This document shows positions 10,217-19,617 of a stretch of DNA of 64,000 nucleotides, one piece after another. The notes below the pieces were generated by a model. The model did not search any database, was not told the DNA's origin, and worked only from the letters and a program-made list of their open reading frames with translations. This DNA comes from Aeromonas eucrenophila (GTDB taxonomy: Bacteria > Pseudomonadota > Gammaproteobacteria > Enterobacterales > Aeromonadaceae), in the NCBI RefSeq assembly GCF_000819865.1, contig NZ_CDDF01000017.1, forward strand, positions 62,001 through 126,000. The letters are read 5' to 3'. How positions within the stretch are numbered: position 1 is the first letter of the stretch; every line of letters begins with the position of its first letter. The translations under genes and the position numbers were made by a program.

Positions 10217-11277
10217 GGTGTGAAGCTCCGCAGTGCCAGACCCAACGCAGCCATGTACTTGGCCCCATGCGTTTCCCCCCCATCGCCCTTGGGTTTGCCA
10301 AACAACACGAAGGGATCGGGATGCAAGACGTCGCAATTAAGCTCGCGGCCTATCTGCTCGGCCAGGCCAGGCAACAAGCTGCCACCTCCCGTCAACACCA
10401 GTCTGGGTAGTTCCTTGTTGCCCGACGAGCTGCAAAACAGCTGCACATTACGCCTTACCTGAAGCACGAGCGAACTGAGATGGGGTGAGAGCACATCGAC
10501 CTCATGATCGGCAGGCAAGTTGCCCTTGATCTTGGCAAGCTCGGCCTCCTCCAGACTCATGCTGTAAAAAGACGCCAGGGCCTGGCTGTATTGATCGCCA
10601 CCGAAGTTCTGCAAACGGGAATAGATGATCTGGCCTCTGAGCAGGGCGGCAAAGGTCATGGCACTGGCACCGATGTCGATGATGCCGACCGGCTTATCTG
10701 CGGTCTGCAATTCGGGCAGACAAGCCAGCACGGCGCGTCCGAGCGCATGGGCTCCCACGTCCACCACCTTGGTTATCATGCCCGCCTCGGTGAGGGCGCT
10801 GACTCGGCCGCTGACGCTTTCGGTACGGGCCGCGCTGAGTAGCACTTCCTGACGGGTCTCGTCGGCCGTCATGCCGAGGATCTCGAAATCCAGGCTGACC
10901 TCATCGAGGGGGAAAGGGATGATCTGTTCCGCTTCCAGCTGGACCTGGCTCTCCAGTTCGCTGTCACTGATCCTGGCGTCGACCTGGATGACCTTGGTGA
11001 TGACGTTGGAACCTGTCACCGCAGTGGCCACGTGCTGGCACTCCCCCTGAATGAGGCGTTTGAGTGACTTGAGGGATTGGCTGACCCGTTCGATATCCTG
11101 CAATTGGTAATCGACCAGCGTGCCCTTGGGCGTGGCTATCTCGGCGACCGATTCGAGATGCACCTTGCCGGGACGTCCGCTGAGGGTGACGGCCTTGATG
11201 GTTTGACTGCCAAAATCAATGCCCGCCAAGGAGAGGAGGGATCCTTTGCTGAATAGCCCAAACATATACACATCCAT
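10204..11277 (-). CDS. pilM: Type IV pilus actin-like protein PilM
   Basis: Cytoplasmic actin/FtsA-fold ATPase that binds the PilN N-terminus and forms the inner ring of the pilus machine. Nucleotide-site features are IDFGSQTIKAV near the N-terminus, GIIDIGASAM in the middle and VLTGGGSLLPGL near the C-terminus. The frame gives 357 residues from ATG 11277; a second ATG at 11265 (MFGLFSK, 353 residues) is an equally good start. It is the first gene of the operon and is transcribed away from mrcA, the arrangement seen across gammaproteobacteria. Confidence 0.94.
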   Translation of the reverse strand: MDVYMFGLFSKGSLLSLAGIDFGSQTIKAVTLSGRPGKVHLESVAEIATPKGTLVDYQLQDIERVSQSLKSLKRLIQGECQHVATAVTGSNVITKVIQVDARISDSELESQVQLEAEQIIPFPLDEVSLDFEILGMTADETRQEVLLSAARTESVSGRVSALTEAGMITKVVDVGAHALGRAVLACLPELQTADKPVGIIDIGASAMTFAALLRGQIIYSRLQNFGGDQYSQALASFYSMSLEEAELAKIKGNLPADHEVDVLSPHLSSLVLQVRRNVQLFCSSSGNKELPRLVLTGGGSLLPGLAEQIGRELNCDVLHPDPFVLFGKPKGDGGETHGAKYMAALGLALRSFTPCQI

Positions 11278-11337
11278 GCGTTATTGGGTTTTAGGACTTA
11301 TTGTAGGACAGCTCATCACTGGGTGATGACTTAACTC

Positions 11338-11365
11338 AATATAATGCTCTATCTATCAATGTCAT
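11338..11365 (-). promoter_or_regulatory. Candidate promoter of pilMNOPQ
   Basis: On the minus strand ATGACA (11365-11360) and TATATT (11343-11338) are separated by 16 bp and lie about 60 bp before the pilM start. Between it and the gene is an inverted repeat, TCATCAC/GTGATGA, at about 11314-11330. This is pattern matching only. Confidence 0.4.
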
Positions 11366-11514
11366 AAAGTTTATGTCAAAAATTGACGCGGCTCTCCTTT
11401 CAGCCATAGCCGCCGCCCCCTTGGTAATTGCGCCATGGAATGCTACCCTCGCGCCTCTTCTCGAGGTCAGGGTCTGTGGACAGGAAAATCTCGAATCTGC
11501 GGGGGTAAAAAGGC

Positions 11515-11520
11515 TATACT
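11515..11520 (+). promoter_or_regulatory. Candidate -10 element for mrcA
   Basis: TATACT lies 43 bp before the mrcA start. The best -35 is a poor match (TCGAAT, 18 bp upstream). Weak evidence; it fits the position of a sigma-70 promoter in the mrcA-pilM divergent gap. Confidence 0.35.
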
Positions 11521-11562
11521 CTGCGCCCGTTGGCTAATTTTAAGACGATTGGTAGTTCTTCC

Positions 11563-14052
11563 ATGCTGAAATGGCTCGTTCGCCTGTTTATTGTCATGAT
11601 GCTGGGTGCAGTGCTGGGTGTTGCCAGCCTCATCGGCATCTACTTCTACATCAAGCCCCAGTTGCCGGATGTGAGCGCACTGCGCGACGTCAAGCTGGCC
11701 ACCCCGATGAAGGTGTACAGCCGGGACGGGGAACTGATCTCCCAATTTGGCGAAATTCGTCGCATCCCGTTGCGGCTGGACGAGATTCCCCAGCCCATGA
11801 TCGATGCGGTGCTCGCCACCGAGGATGCCCGTTTCTATGAGCACCCGGGCATCGATCCCATCGGCATCATCCGCGCAGCTACCGTCTGGGCCGTCTCCGG
11901 TCAGGCCCGTCAGGGCGCCAGTACCATCACCCAGCAGGTTGCCCGCAACTTCTTCCTGACCAACGAGAAGACCATAGTGCGCAAGGTCAAGGAAGTATTC
12001 CTGGCCTGGCGCATCGAGCAGAATCTCTCCAAGGACGAGATCCTGACGCTCTATCTCAACAAGATCCCCCTCGGCTACCGGGCCTTCGGGGTCGGCGCCG
12101 CCGCGCAGGTCTACTTTGGCAAGGAGGTCAAGGATCTGACCCTCGACGAGATTGCCATCATCGCCGGCTTGCCCAAGGCACCCTCAATGCTCAACCCCAT
12201 CCGCTCCCCCGAGCGCGCCTTTGCGCGCCGCAACGTGGTGCTGGGGCGCATGCTGGAGACCGGCAAGATCACCCAGGCCCAGTTTGACGAAGCCTCCAAG
12301 ATGCCGATCAAGGCCCGCTATCACGGCGCCGAGACGACCCTCAATGCTCCTTACCTGAGCGAGATGGTGCGCCAGAAGATGGTGGAGCAGTTTGGTGAGG
12401 ACGCCTACACCATGGGGCTGCACGTCTACACCACTGTCACCGCCAAGCGTCAGCGCGCCGCCCATCAGGCGCTGCTGGACGGGGTCTTCGACTACGACAC
12501 CCGCCATGGCTACCGTGGCCCGACCGCCTTGCTGTGGAAGGCGGGGGAACCCGCCTGGGATTACGAACAGATCATGGCCCATCTGGCCAAGCAACCCACT
12601 TACCAGCCGCTGATGGCGGCCGTAGTCACCAAGCTGACCGACAAGAGTGCGACCCTGACCCTCAAGAATGGCAAGCAGGCCGAGCTCAGCTGGAACGGCA
12701 TCAAGTGGGCACGCGCCTTCATCACCGATGATCGCCAGAGCTATGCACCGAAATCGGCCCGAGACGTGCTGAAAGTCGGCGCCCAGATCTGGGTGCGGGA
12801 GAAAGGGGAAGAGCTGCTGCTCTCCCAGATCCCCGACGTCAACGCCGCCCTGGTGGCCATGAACCCGCAGGACGGCGCCATAGAGGCGCTGGTCGGTGGC
12901 TTCAGCTTCGAGCTGTCCAAGTTCAACCGGGTCGATCAGGCGCGCCGTCAGGTCGGCTCCAACATCAAACCCTTCCTCTACGCCACCGCGCTGGAGCAGG
13001 GCTACACCCTAGCGTCGCTCATCAACGATGCGCCGATCAACCAGTGGGATCCGGCCAAGGGCCCCATGTGGCAGCCCAAGAACTCACCGGCCATCTATGA
13101 AGGCCCCACCACCTTGCGCCTCGGCCTCGCCAAGTCCAAGAACGTGATGTCGGTACGGCTGATGCGCGCCATCGGGCTCGATACCTATATCGACGGCCTG
13201 ACCCGTTTCGGCTTCGCCCGGGATCACATCTCCGCCAACGAATCCCTGGCGCTCGGCGCCGCCGAGTTTACCCCGCTGGAAGTGGTGCGCGGTTATTCCG
13301 TGCTGGCCAACGGCGGCTTCCAGGTCACCCCTTACTTCATTACCGAAGTGACCGACAGTTTCGGCACCCCGCTGTATCAGGCCAATCCGGCCGCCGCCTG
13401 CCGCGATTGCGGTGTGCTGGCCGCCGCCGGCCTCGACAGCGCCGATGCCTACCTCAATACCGCTGGCGACTGGAAGGCTCAGTGCCCGATAGACCCAGTG
13501 GTGCCCAACAACATGGCGCCGCAGACCATCAGTGCCCAGAGTGCCTTCCTGGTGACCGACACCCTGACCACCGCCATCTGGGGTGGCAACGGCTGGCGTG
13601 GTACCGGCTGGCGCGCGGCTCGTGACCTCAAGCGCCACGACATCTCCGGCAAGACCGGGACCACCAACGAATCGCGGGATGCCTGGTTCTCCGGCTATAC
13701 CCCGAATCTGGTGGCCACCTCCTGGATCGGTTTTGACAACCACCAGCGCGGTCTGGGCCGGGCCGAGTTCGGTGGCGGCGCCGCCCAGCCCATCTGGATC
13801 GACTTCATGAAGACTGCCTTGCAACAGGTGCCGGAGCGCAAGATGCCGGTACCCGAGGGGATCATGCAGGTGCGCATCGATCGCGAGACCGGGCTGCTGA
13901 CCAATCGTACCGACGGCAGCACCACCGAAGAGTTCTTCAAGGAAGGGACTGAGCCGACCCGCTACGCGAGCCAGCTCTCCGACGGCAATCAGGTCTACGG
14001 GGGCGATGGCTCCAGCAGCGATGGCCCCGTCTCCACCGACGACATCTTCTAA
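11563..14052 (+). CDS. mrcA: Penicillin-binding protein 1A (MrcA/PonA)
   Basis: Bifunctional class A PBP of 829 residues that polymerises and cross-links peptidoglycan. It has a short cytoplasmic tail and a membrane anchor (about 2-28), then a GT51 transglycosylase domain (ATEDARFYEHPGID, GASTITQQVARN), an OB-like insert, and a transpeptidase domain with SxxK (GSNIKP), SxN (SKN) and KTG (GKTGTT). The ATG giving MLKWLVRLF aligns with E. coli MrcA MKFVKYFL; the frame opens further upstream only at a TTG. It is divergent from pilM, as in Vibrio, Pseudomonas and E. coli relatives. Confidence 0.96.
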   Translation: MLKWLVRLFIVMMLGAVLGVASLIGIYFYIKPQLPDVSALRDVKLATPMKVYSRDGELISQFGEIRRIPLRLDEIPQPMIDAVLATEDARFYEHPGIDPIGIIRAATVWAVSGQARQGASTITQQVARNFFLTNEKTIVRKVKEVFLAWRIEQNLSKDEILTLYLNKIPLGYRAFGVGAAAQVYFGKEVKDLTLDEIAIIAGLPKAPSMLNPIRSPERAFARRNVVLGRMLETGKITQAQFDEASKMPIKARYHGAETTLNAPYLSEMVRQKMVEQFGEDAYTMGLHVYTTVTAKRQRAAHQALLDGVFDYDTRHGYRGPTALLWKAGEPAWDYEQIMAHLAKQPTYQPLMAAVVTKLTDKSATLTLKNGKQAELSWNGIKWARAFITDDRQSYAPKSARDVLKVGAQIWVREKGEELLLSQIPDVNAALVAMNPQDGAIEALVGGFSFELSKFNRVDQARRQVGSNIKPFLYATALEQGYTLASLINDAPINQWDPAKGPMWQPKNSPAIYEGPTTLRLGLAKSKNVMSVRLMRAIGLDTYIDGLTRFGFARDHISANESLALGAAEFTPLEVVRGYSVLANGGFQVTPYFITEVTDSFGTPLYQANPAAACRDCGVLAAAGLDSADAYLNTAGDWKAQCPIDPVVPNNMAPQTISAQSAFLVTDTLTTAIWGGNGWRGTGWRAARDLKRHDISGKTGTTNESRDAWFSGYTPNLVATSWIGFDNHQRGLGRAEFGGGAAQPIWIDFMKTALQQVPERKMPVPEGIMQVRIDRETGLLTNRTDGSTTEEFFKEGTEPTRYASQLSDGNQVYGGDGSSSDGPVSTDDIF

Positions 14053-14067
14053 GCAGCACCCGCAGAC

Positions 14068-14099
14068 AAAAAAACCGGCGCCCAGCGCCGGTTTTTTTA
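14068..14099. terminator. Bidirectional terminator between mrcA and oxyR
   Basis: An A-run, an 8-bp stem ACCGGCGC/GCGCCGGT with a 3-nt loop, and a T-run. It lies between the convergent mrcA and oxyR stops and can serve both. Confidence 0.9.
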
Positions 14100-14115
14100 T
14101 TTGGTATACAGAGCA

Positions 14116-15012
14116 TTATCCCAGCAAGGGCCGCATCAGCAGTGAGATACGAGCGGCCAACTCATTGAAACAGGGCCTGCGCACCGAATAATGGCGGTAA
14201 AGCAGCGAGATGGCGCGACCCGGCACCGGATCCACCACGGGTCGGTAGCTGACACCGCCCTCCTCCGGATTGGCCGGCACGGCGAGTCGGGGGATCAGGG
14301 TCAGGCCGCTACCCGCCGCAACCATGTTGCGCAGCGTCTCCAGGCTGGTGCCCTTGAAGCGCTGATCCTCGCCAATGCCGGCTGCGAAGCAGAAGCCCAG
14401 AGCCTGCTCCCGCAGGCAGTGGCCGTCGGCCAGCATCAGCAGCTTCTTGCCCTTGAGGTTGTGCAACGGCACCGACTTGGCCTGAGCCTCCGGGTGCTTC
14501 TGGGGCACCGCGAGCCACATGGGCTCCTGGTAAAGCGGTATGGAGCCGAACCCCTCCATCCCTTCCAGCTCCGCCAGTATGATGCAATCCAGGGTCCCCT
14601 CCTCCAACTGCTTGAGCAACACCTGGGTCTGCTCTTCATGAAGGTAGAACTCCAGTTTGGGGAAATGTTCCCGCAGATCCTGGATGATGTGGGGTAACAG
14701 GTAAGGACCGACGGTGGGGATGAAACCTATGTGGATCTCGCCCGACATGGGCTCGGCGAAGTGCTGGCCGATGCTCCTGAGCTCACGCACCTCCTTGAGC
14801 ACCTTGCGGGCTTGCTGGGCCATGGCGTCGCCGGCCGGGGTGAACAGCACCTTGCGAGAGGTACGCTCGATCAGGATCACCCCCAGCTCGTCTTCCAGCT
14901 TGCGCAACTGGCCACTCAGGGTCGGTTGACTGACGAAACAACGCTCCGCCGCCTTGCGAAAGTGCTTCTCCTCTTCCAGCGCTACCAAATACTCGAGATC
15001 GCGAAGGTTCAT
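14116..15012 (-). CDS. oxyR: Hydrogen peroxide-responsive regulator OxyR
   Basis: LysR-type activator of 298 residues that senses H2O2 through a disulfide. The N-terminal winged helix is MNLRDLEYLVALEEEKHF..SQPTLSGQ, and the two redox cysteines fall at Cys199 and Cys208 (GHCLREQALGFC), exactly the E. coli numbers. These residues set it apart from generic LysR proteins. It stands alone between the terminator shared with mrcA and the chemoreceptor gene upstream on the same strand. Confidence 0.95.
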   Translation of the reverse strand: MNLRDLEYLVALEEEKHFRKAAERCFVSQPTLSGQLRKLEDELGVILIERTSRKVLFTPAGDAMAQQARKVLKEVRELRSIGQHFAEPMSGEIHIGFIPTVGPYLLPHIIQDLREHFPKLEFYLHEEQTQVLLKQLEEGTLDCIILAELEGMEGFGSIPLYQEPMWLAVPQKHPEAQAKSVPLHNLKGKKLLMLADGHCLREQALGFCFAAGIGEDQRFKGTSLETLRNMVAAGSGLTLIPRLAVPANPEEGGVSYRPVVDPVPGRAISLLYRHYSVRRPCFNELAARISLLMRPLLG

Positions 15013-15115
15013 AGGTCCTTAAATCCGGCCAACCATTGGGGCCATTAGCATGCCCAAGAACGCCAGGTGGGACAAGGGAAGAGAGCGGAATGAGGGAACA
15101 AGTCGACACTTGCAA

Positions 15116-15152
15116 CGAAACAGGCCCGGATCCTGGATCCGGGCCTGTTTCG
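15116..15152 (-). terminator. Long palindromic terminator after the chemoreceptor gene
   Basis: A perfect inverted repeat with 18-bp arms and a 1-nt centre, about 20 bp beyond the chemoreceptor stop on the minus strand. In RNA the GC-rich core would close with a short loop. The T tract is weak (GTTTCGTT). It also forms the upstream boundary of the oxyR promoter region. Confidence 0.75.
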
Positions 15153-15172
15153 TCGTCGGTACCTATTGGTCC

Positions 15173-16807
15173 TCACACTCGGAAGCGGCGCACCATCTCC
15201 TGCAGCTGGGTGGCCAGCTGATTGAGATCGTTGCAGGCGGCCGCCATCTGGGTCGCCCCAGTCACCACCTCCTCCGAGGCATGGCTGATATTAACCACGT
15301 TGCGGTTAAGCTCCTCACTCACAGCCCCCTGCTCCTCGGTCGCCGTCGCTATCTGGATGTTCATGTGGGAGATGCTCTCGACCGAACCGCTGATCTCGGT
15401 GATGGATGCCCCCGCCTCCCGCGCCGTGCCCACAGTTGCCTGCATCAGCACCTGGCTTTGTGCCATGGTGCTGCTGGCCTGCTCAGCTCGCTGTTGCAAC
15501 TCGGAAATAATGGTATTGATCTGAGCAGTCGAGTCCTGAGTCCGTTTCGCCAGAGTACGCACCTCATCTGCCACCACCGCGAATCCACGTCCCTGCTCAC
15601 CTGCCCGGGCCGCTTCAATGGCAGCATTCAGCGCCAGCAAGTTCGTCTGTTCGGCTATGCCACGGATCACCTCCAGCACCATGCCAATGTTGCGGCTGTC
15701 ATCACCGAGCTGGCGGATCACTTCGGCCGTGCTCTCGATGGCCCCCGCGACCTGCTCGATACGTACTATGGAGTCGTTGACGGTATGGGCTCCTTGCTCG
15801 GCCGTGCTGCTCGCCTCCGTCGCGGCACTGGCGGCATCGCTGGTATTACGGGAGACCTCCTGCACCGTGGCCTGCATTTCGTTCATGGCTGTGGCCAGCT
15901 GATTCAGCTCATGTTGCTGACTATTCATGCTGGAGGCAGATTGCCTGGCAACGACGCTGATCTCCTCGGCTGCGGAGCTGAGTTGCACCACTGAGCCGGA
16001 CACCTCGCTGACCAGATCTCGCAGACGTCCCTGCATCTCACCAAATCCCTTGGCCAGTTGCCCCAGCTCATCGTTGTTGAACCGTGTCATGTCGAGCTGG
16101 GTAGCCAAATCTCCCGACGACACCTTCTGGGTCTGGGTCAGCAATAACATGACAGGATTGCGGATCAGCCGCGTCAGCAGCAGAGCCACGACCACCACAA
16201 ACACAACGGTGAGCGACCCCACCAAGATACTGAGTGTCCTGGAGTTCTTGTACACTTCCTCATTACTGGTCGTCATGTCGCGGGCGACCTTTCCATTGAT
16301 GTCGCGCAGTTGCAGGGACTTCTCGCTGGCTGTCGCTAGTGCAGTCATGGTCTCCCCCTCGCGCAGGGACATTACCTTGGCCAGATCCCCTTGTTGCAGC
16401 GCAGTCACCAGCTCGTCATGGGCGCCGAAGTATTGACTGGCAGCTTCCTTGAGTGCCATGAACTCCTGCTCCTCCTTGGCCGAGGTGAACGGCAAGGAAT
16501 TATAAGTCTGGGCCGCCGTGACAAAGCCCTGTTTGGCCGTCTGATAAACCTGGTCGTAACGCGCAATACCCTGCTTGTCTTCCCCGGCGAGCAGCATGCT
16601 CAGCTCGGCTCTACGTGCATTCAGCAAGGAAACCTCCATTTCGTTGGCGGCACGTATGGTCGGGATCAGGTTGCCCGTGATTTCGGTTGTATTTTGAAAA
16701 AAACCAGAGAGTTGAGACACAGAAAACCACGCCAGTGCCACTACCAACAACGCCAGAGTGGCAAATCCACCACTCAGCTTCTGACTAATAGACAAGTTCT
16801 TGAACAT
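15173..16807 (-). CDS. Methyl-accepting chemotaxis protein (4-helix-bundle sensor)
   Basis: Chemoreceptor of 544 residues. The first membrane helix is at about 11-33, a roughly 155-residue periplasmic domain with the all-helical features of 4HB_MCP follows, then a second membrane helix (about 190-215), HAMP and the signalling domain. The conserved hairpin tip [34 protein letters not shown] binds CheA/CheW (first 20 residues are diagnostic). No C-terminal CheR-tether pentapeptide is present. Ligand unknown. It is probably a single-gene unit, with a terminator behind it. Confidence 0.9.
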   Translation of the reverse strand: MFKNLSISQKLSGGFATLALLVVALAWFSVSQLSGFFQNTTEITGNLIPTIRAANEMEVSLLNARRAELSMLLAGEDKQGIARYDQVYQTAKQGFVTAAQTYNSLPFTSAKEEQEFMALKEAASQYFGAHDELVTALQQGDLAKVMSLREGETMTALATASEKSLQLRDINGKVARDMTTSNEEVYKNSRTLSILVGSLTVVFVVVVALLLTRLIRNPVMLLLTQTQKVSSGDLATQLDMTRFNNDELGQLAKGFGEMQGRLRDLVSEVSGSVVQLSSAAEEISVVARQSASSMNSQQHELNQLATAMNEMQATVQEVSRNTSDAASAATEASSTAEQGAHTVNDSIVRIEQVAGAIESTAEVIRQLGDDSRNIGMVLEVIRGIAEQTNLLALNAAIEAARAGEQGRGFAVVADEVRTLAKRTQDSTAQINTIISELQQRAEQASSTMAQSQVLMQATVGTAREAGASITEISGSVESISHMNIQIATATEEQGAVSEELNRNVVNISHASEEVVTGATQMAAACNDLNQLATQLQEMVRRFRV

Positions 16808-16978
16808 GGTGAGAATCCTGACGATATAGAAAGTGAAGCCGGGTATTCGTACCCGCCTGAATGATTATTCACGGATGAATTTTCTGACCTTAACATCCTT
16901 GTAACGACTGTGCCTACTCAAACGTGAACTCTGGACACACTGTTCAGACCAGCTCCTCTTCCATGCCACAATCCTCAT

Positions 16979-17611
16979 CTACCGGAGTATGGCGCCAAGA
17001 TGAGCGACAAAACCGGAGGGATTTCCTAGGAGAGGGGCAAGCGGTACCGGGATCAGGCGATCTCCCTGCATCAACCCCAGGGTGGGATAGCCCTGACCAC
17101 CGAGGCGGCGCAGCCAGGCCTGGCTTTGGGCCAGGTGTTCGCTCAGGTTCGCGTCCCGGTAGGCCGGCTCGAACGCCTCTGGGGCTATGTCCTGCTCCTG
17201 CGCTAGCCTCGTCAGATGAGCAAGGGAGCCCACCCATTGACCGTCGCGATAATGAGACTGCTGGATGCGGTGCAGCAGGGTCAGGCCATCCCCTCCCAGG
17301 GCACTCACCGCCAGAATGGCGCGAATGGGTGGCTCGGAGTCGAGCAGCAAGCCTTCGCTCAGCAGGAGTTCATTGAAATAACGCTCTCCAAACGGCTGGC
17401 CGCTCAGAGCCTGGATCCGCTCATCGTGGGGCCGCACATAGTCGCGCAGTGCCTCTCCCATGGGCTGACGACGCTCACCGAGCCAGAGGCCACCGGCGTG
17501 CAGCGCGATATTCAGCCCCGGGATCCCGGCCGCTGTCTCGAGCAAGGGGGCGGCGCCATAGCACCAGCCACAGAGCGGGTCGTACACATAATGCAGGGTC
17601 ATGTCGTTCAT
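16979..17611 (-). CDS. DsbA-family thioredoxin-fold protein
   Basis: Protein of 210 residues with the DSBA-like fold (PF01323 type). The N-terminus MNDMTLHYVYDPLCGWCYGA carries the CxxC motif CGWC at about residues 14-17. No signal peptide is visible, so it is probably cytoplasmic and closer to the FrnE/HCCA-isomerase branch than to periplasmic DsbA. I chose ATG 17611; an upstream start at 17644 would run through the terminator hairpin of the next gene. Substrate unknown. Confidence 0.85.
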   Translation of the reverse strand: MNDMTLHYVYDPLCGWCYGAAPLLETAAGIPGLNIALHAGGLWLGERRQPMGEALRDYVRPHDERIQALSGQPFGERYFNELLLSEGLLLDSEPPIRAILAVSALGGDGLTLLHRIQQSHYRDGQWVGSLAHLTRLAQEQDIAPEAFEPAYRDANLSEHLAQSQAWLRRLGGQGYPTLGLMQGDRLIPVPLAPLLGNPSGFVAHLGAILR

Positions 17612-17630
17612 GGGCTCACTCCAAAAAATG

Positions 17631-17663
17631 AAAAAACCGGGCAACCACTGCCCGGTAAAAAAA
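17631..17663 (-). terminator. Terminator of the MBL-fold gene
   Basis: Stem ACCGGGCA/TGCCCGGT (17636-17656) flanked by A and T runs. On the minus strand it lies 28 bp past the stop of the MBL-fold gene and immediately upstream of the DsbA-like start. Confidence 0.88.
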
Positions 17664-17684
17664 CAGGGACAAGAACTCAGGCAA

Positions 17685-18542
17685 TTACCACTTCATCTCG
17701 CCGGTCGCGACCTTGGCACCAATGGTCAGGCCATCATCGACCGGCAGGGATGGGTAGGCCTGCTTGAGCGCCTCGGTCAGCTCGGCCGATCCCTTGGTGC
17801 TGCTCAGCGCCCGCTCGAAGCCTTGCACATAGTCACGGGTGAAGGTGACGGCCTCAACTCCCTTGGGTTCGGTACCTAGGAAGTGGCCGGGCACGACACG
17901 CTCGGGTTTGAGGGCCAGCAGCTGGTCGAGGGTCTGCACCCACTGTGTCCGCTCGGCCTTGGTCTGGCTGTCCGCCATCCACACGTGCACGCCACCGTAT
18001 ACGGGGACACCGCCCAGCGCCGTCTTGATGGACGGGATCCAGAGGTAGGCAGCCGGTGTGTTCATGGCCTTGATCTCAATCTTCTCCCCTTCCAGGGTCA
18101 GTTGGGAGGCCGTCATCACCTGGGGCACGATCAGCTGCTTGGGGGCCTGCTCGGCGAGGATGGGGCCCCAGTACGCCAGCTTGGCATCCTTGGTCTGCTT
18201 GATATGGTCGACCACGTGCTGGCTGGCCAGGATCTTGACGTCGGGGAAGGCGGCCTTGATGGGCTCCAGCCCGAAATAGAAGTCGGGATCCCCGCCGCTG
18301 ATGTAGACGGTGGTCAGTTTCTTGCCGCTGCGCTTGATCAGATCCACCAGCGCCTTGCCATCATTGACCCCGAACTGGGCGTCGATGAGGATCGCTTCCT
18401 TGTCCCCCGCCACCAGCTCGGAGGAGACCGGGAAGATGGCCTTCTCACCGGGGTTGTAGACGGTCACGGTCAGCGGGCCCGCCAGGGCAGCGCCGCCGAG
18501 CAGGGTGGTGGCCAGGGTCAGAGTGCGAAGTACGGTATTCAT
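17685..18542 (-). CDS. Secreted metallo-beta-lactamase-fold protein with a degenerate metal site
   Basis: Protein of 285 residues with a clear signal peptide (about 1-21). The layout is that of an MBL-fold hydrolase: AILIDAQFG, TVYISGGDPDFYFG at residues 78-91, and RVVPGHFLGTE with His220. The canonical HxHxDH becomes GxDxDF (Gly83, Asp85, Asp87, Phe88), so three of four first-site ligands are lost. It may bind metal differently or act without metal. It is divergent from a LysR gene 124 bp away, which is the likely regulator. Its function is unknown. Confidence 0.8.
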   Translation of the reverse strand: MNTVLRTLTLATTLLGGAALAGPLTVTVYNPGEKAIFPVSSELVAGDKEAILIDAQFGVNDGKALVDLIKRSGKKLTTVYISGGDPDFYFGLEPIKAAFPDVKILASQHVVDHIKQTKDAKLAYWGPILAEQAPKQLIVPQVMTASQLTLEGEKIEIKAMNTPAAYLWIPSIKTALGGVPVYGGVHVWMADSQTKAERTQWVQTLDQLLALKPERVVPGHFLGTEPKGVEAVTFTRDYVQGFERALSSTKGSAELTEALKQAYPSLPVDDGLTIGAKVATGEMKW

Positions 18543-18666
18543 CGGGTATTCCTCATAACGTCGTTGTGTTCATCGAATAAGCACAGTTTAGTGAAACTTT
18601 ATCGGTGCAAATACCGCATAATTAGCGCATTACTGTTGCACAAATCGAGCATATCTGGAGCCAGGA

Positions 18667-19569
18667 ATGGATAGATTGACCGCCTTGCGGGTGTTTGTCT
18701 GCGTGGTCGAGCAGGGCAGCCTGAGCGGTGCGGGGGAAAAACTGGAGATGTCGCGGGCCATGGTGTCGCGCTATCTGGCGGAGCTGGAGCGCTGGATGGG
18801 GGCCCGCCTGCTGCACCGCACTACCCGCCGACTGAGCCTCACCGGACCGGGGGAAGAGGCGCTGAACCGTGCAAGAGCCATGCTGGTTTTGGGGGAGGAG
18901 ATGGAGCAGCTCGCCATCCGCAGTGACGAGGCACCCAAGGGACAGCTGCGCATGACCAGCAGCTACTCCCTCTCGGAAGCCCTGCTGGTCAAGGCCGCGA
19001 ACGACTATCTGGCCCATTACCCCGGCACCGCCATCGACATCCTGCTGCTGGACAGAACCGTCAACCTGGTGGAGGAGCGGATCGATCTCGCGGTGCGCAT
19101 CACCAACGATCTGGATCCCAATCTGGTGGCTCGCCGCCTCGGCACCTGCCACTCCGTGGTCTGTGCCAGCCCGGCCTATCTGGCTCGTCATGGGGCGCCG
19201 CAACGGGTGCAGGATCTAGCCCTACACAACTGCCTCACCTACACCTATTTCGGCAAGAGCCTCTGGGAGTTTCAGGGGCTTGATGGACCCGAGTCCGTAC
19301 CGGTGAGCGGCAACCTCAGCGCCAATATCTCCAACCTGCTGCTCAAGGCGACTCTGGATGGGGCCGGCATCAGCCTGCAACCACGCTACTCGGTACAGGC
19401 GGAGCTGGAGAGCGGCGCCCTGGTGTCCTTGCTGACCCAATGGCAGCCCAAGCGGCTTGGCGTCTATGCCGTCTATGGCACCCGCAAGCAGATGTCCCCC
19501 CTGCTGCGCAGTTTCCTCGACTTCCTCATCGCCCGCATGGCGGACGATCCCCTGTGGCAAACCGAATAG
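18667..19569 (+). CDS. LysR-family transcriptional regulator
   Basis: Regulator of 300 residues. The N-terminal winged helix (MDRLTALRVFVCVVEQGSLS, then LEMSRAMVSRYLAELE as recognition helix) is followed by a periplasmic-binding-protein-like effector domain (about 90-295), of the type found in the CrgA/AaeR-like branch. It starts 124 bp from the divergent MBL-fold gene, and the gap contains GTGCAA (about 18605) and TTGCAC (about 18639) half-sites that could bind such a regulator. The target is inferred from position only. Confidence 0.88.
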   Translation: MDRLTALRVFVCVVEQGSLSGAGEKLEMSRAMVSRYLAELERWMGARLLHRTTRRLSLTGPGEEALNRARAMLVLGEEMEQLAIRSDEAPKGQLRMTSSYSLSEALLVKAANDYLAHYPGTAIDILLLDRTVNLVEERIDLAVRITNDLDPNLVARRLGTCHSVVCASPAYLARHGAPQRVQDLALHNCLTYTYFGKSLWEFQGLDGPESVPVSGNLSANISNLLLKATLDGAGISLQPRYSVQAELESGALVSLLTQWQPKRLGVYAVYGTRKQMSPLLRSFLDFLIARMADDPLWQTE

Positions 19570-19581
19570 GCGCGCAAGAAA

Positions 19582-19601
19582 AAGGGGCCTGCTGGCCCCT
19601 T
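19582..19601. terminator. Bidirectional terminator
   Basis: Stem AAGGGGCC/GGCCCCTT with a 4-nt loop between the convergent LysR gene and the membrane-protein gene. There is an A-run on the left and only a short T-run on the right. Confidence 0.7.
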
Positions 19602-19617
19602 CTCATTCCCGACTGGC

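Noticed and set aside
17612..17644. Longer N-terminus of the DsbA-like protein (start at 17644)
   Set aside because: The extra codons lie in the terminator of the MBL-fold gene, and ATG 17611 gives the normal thioredoxin-fold start.
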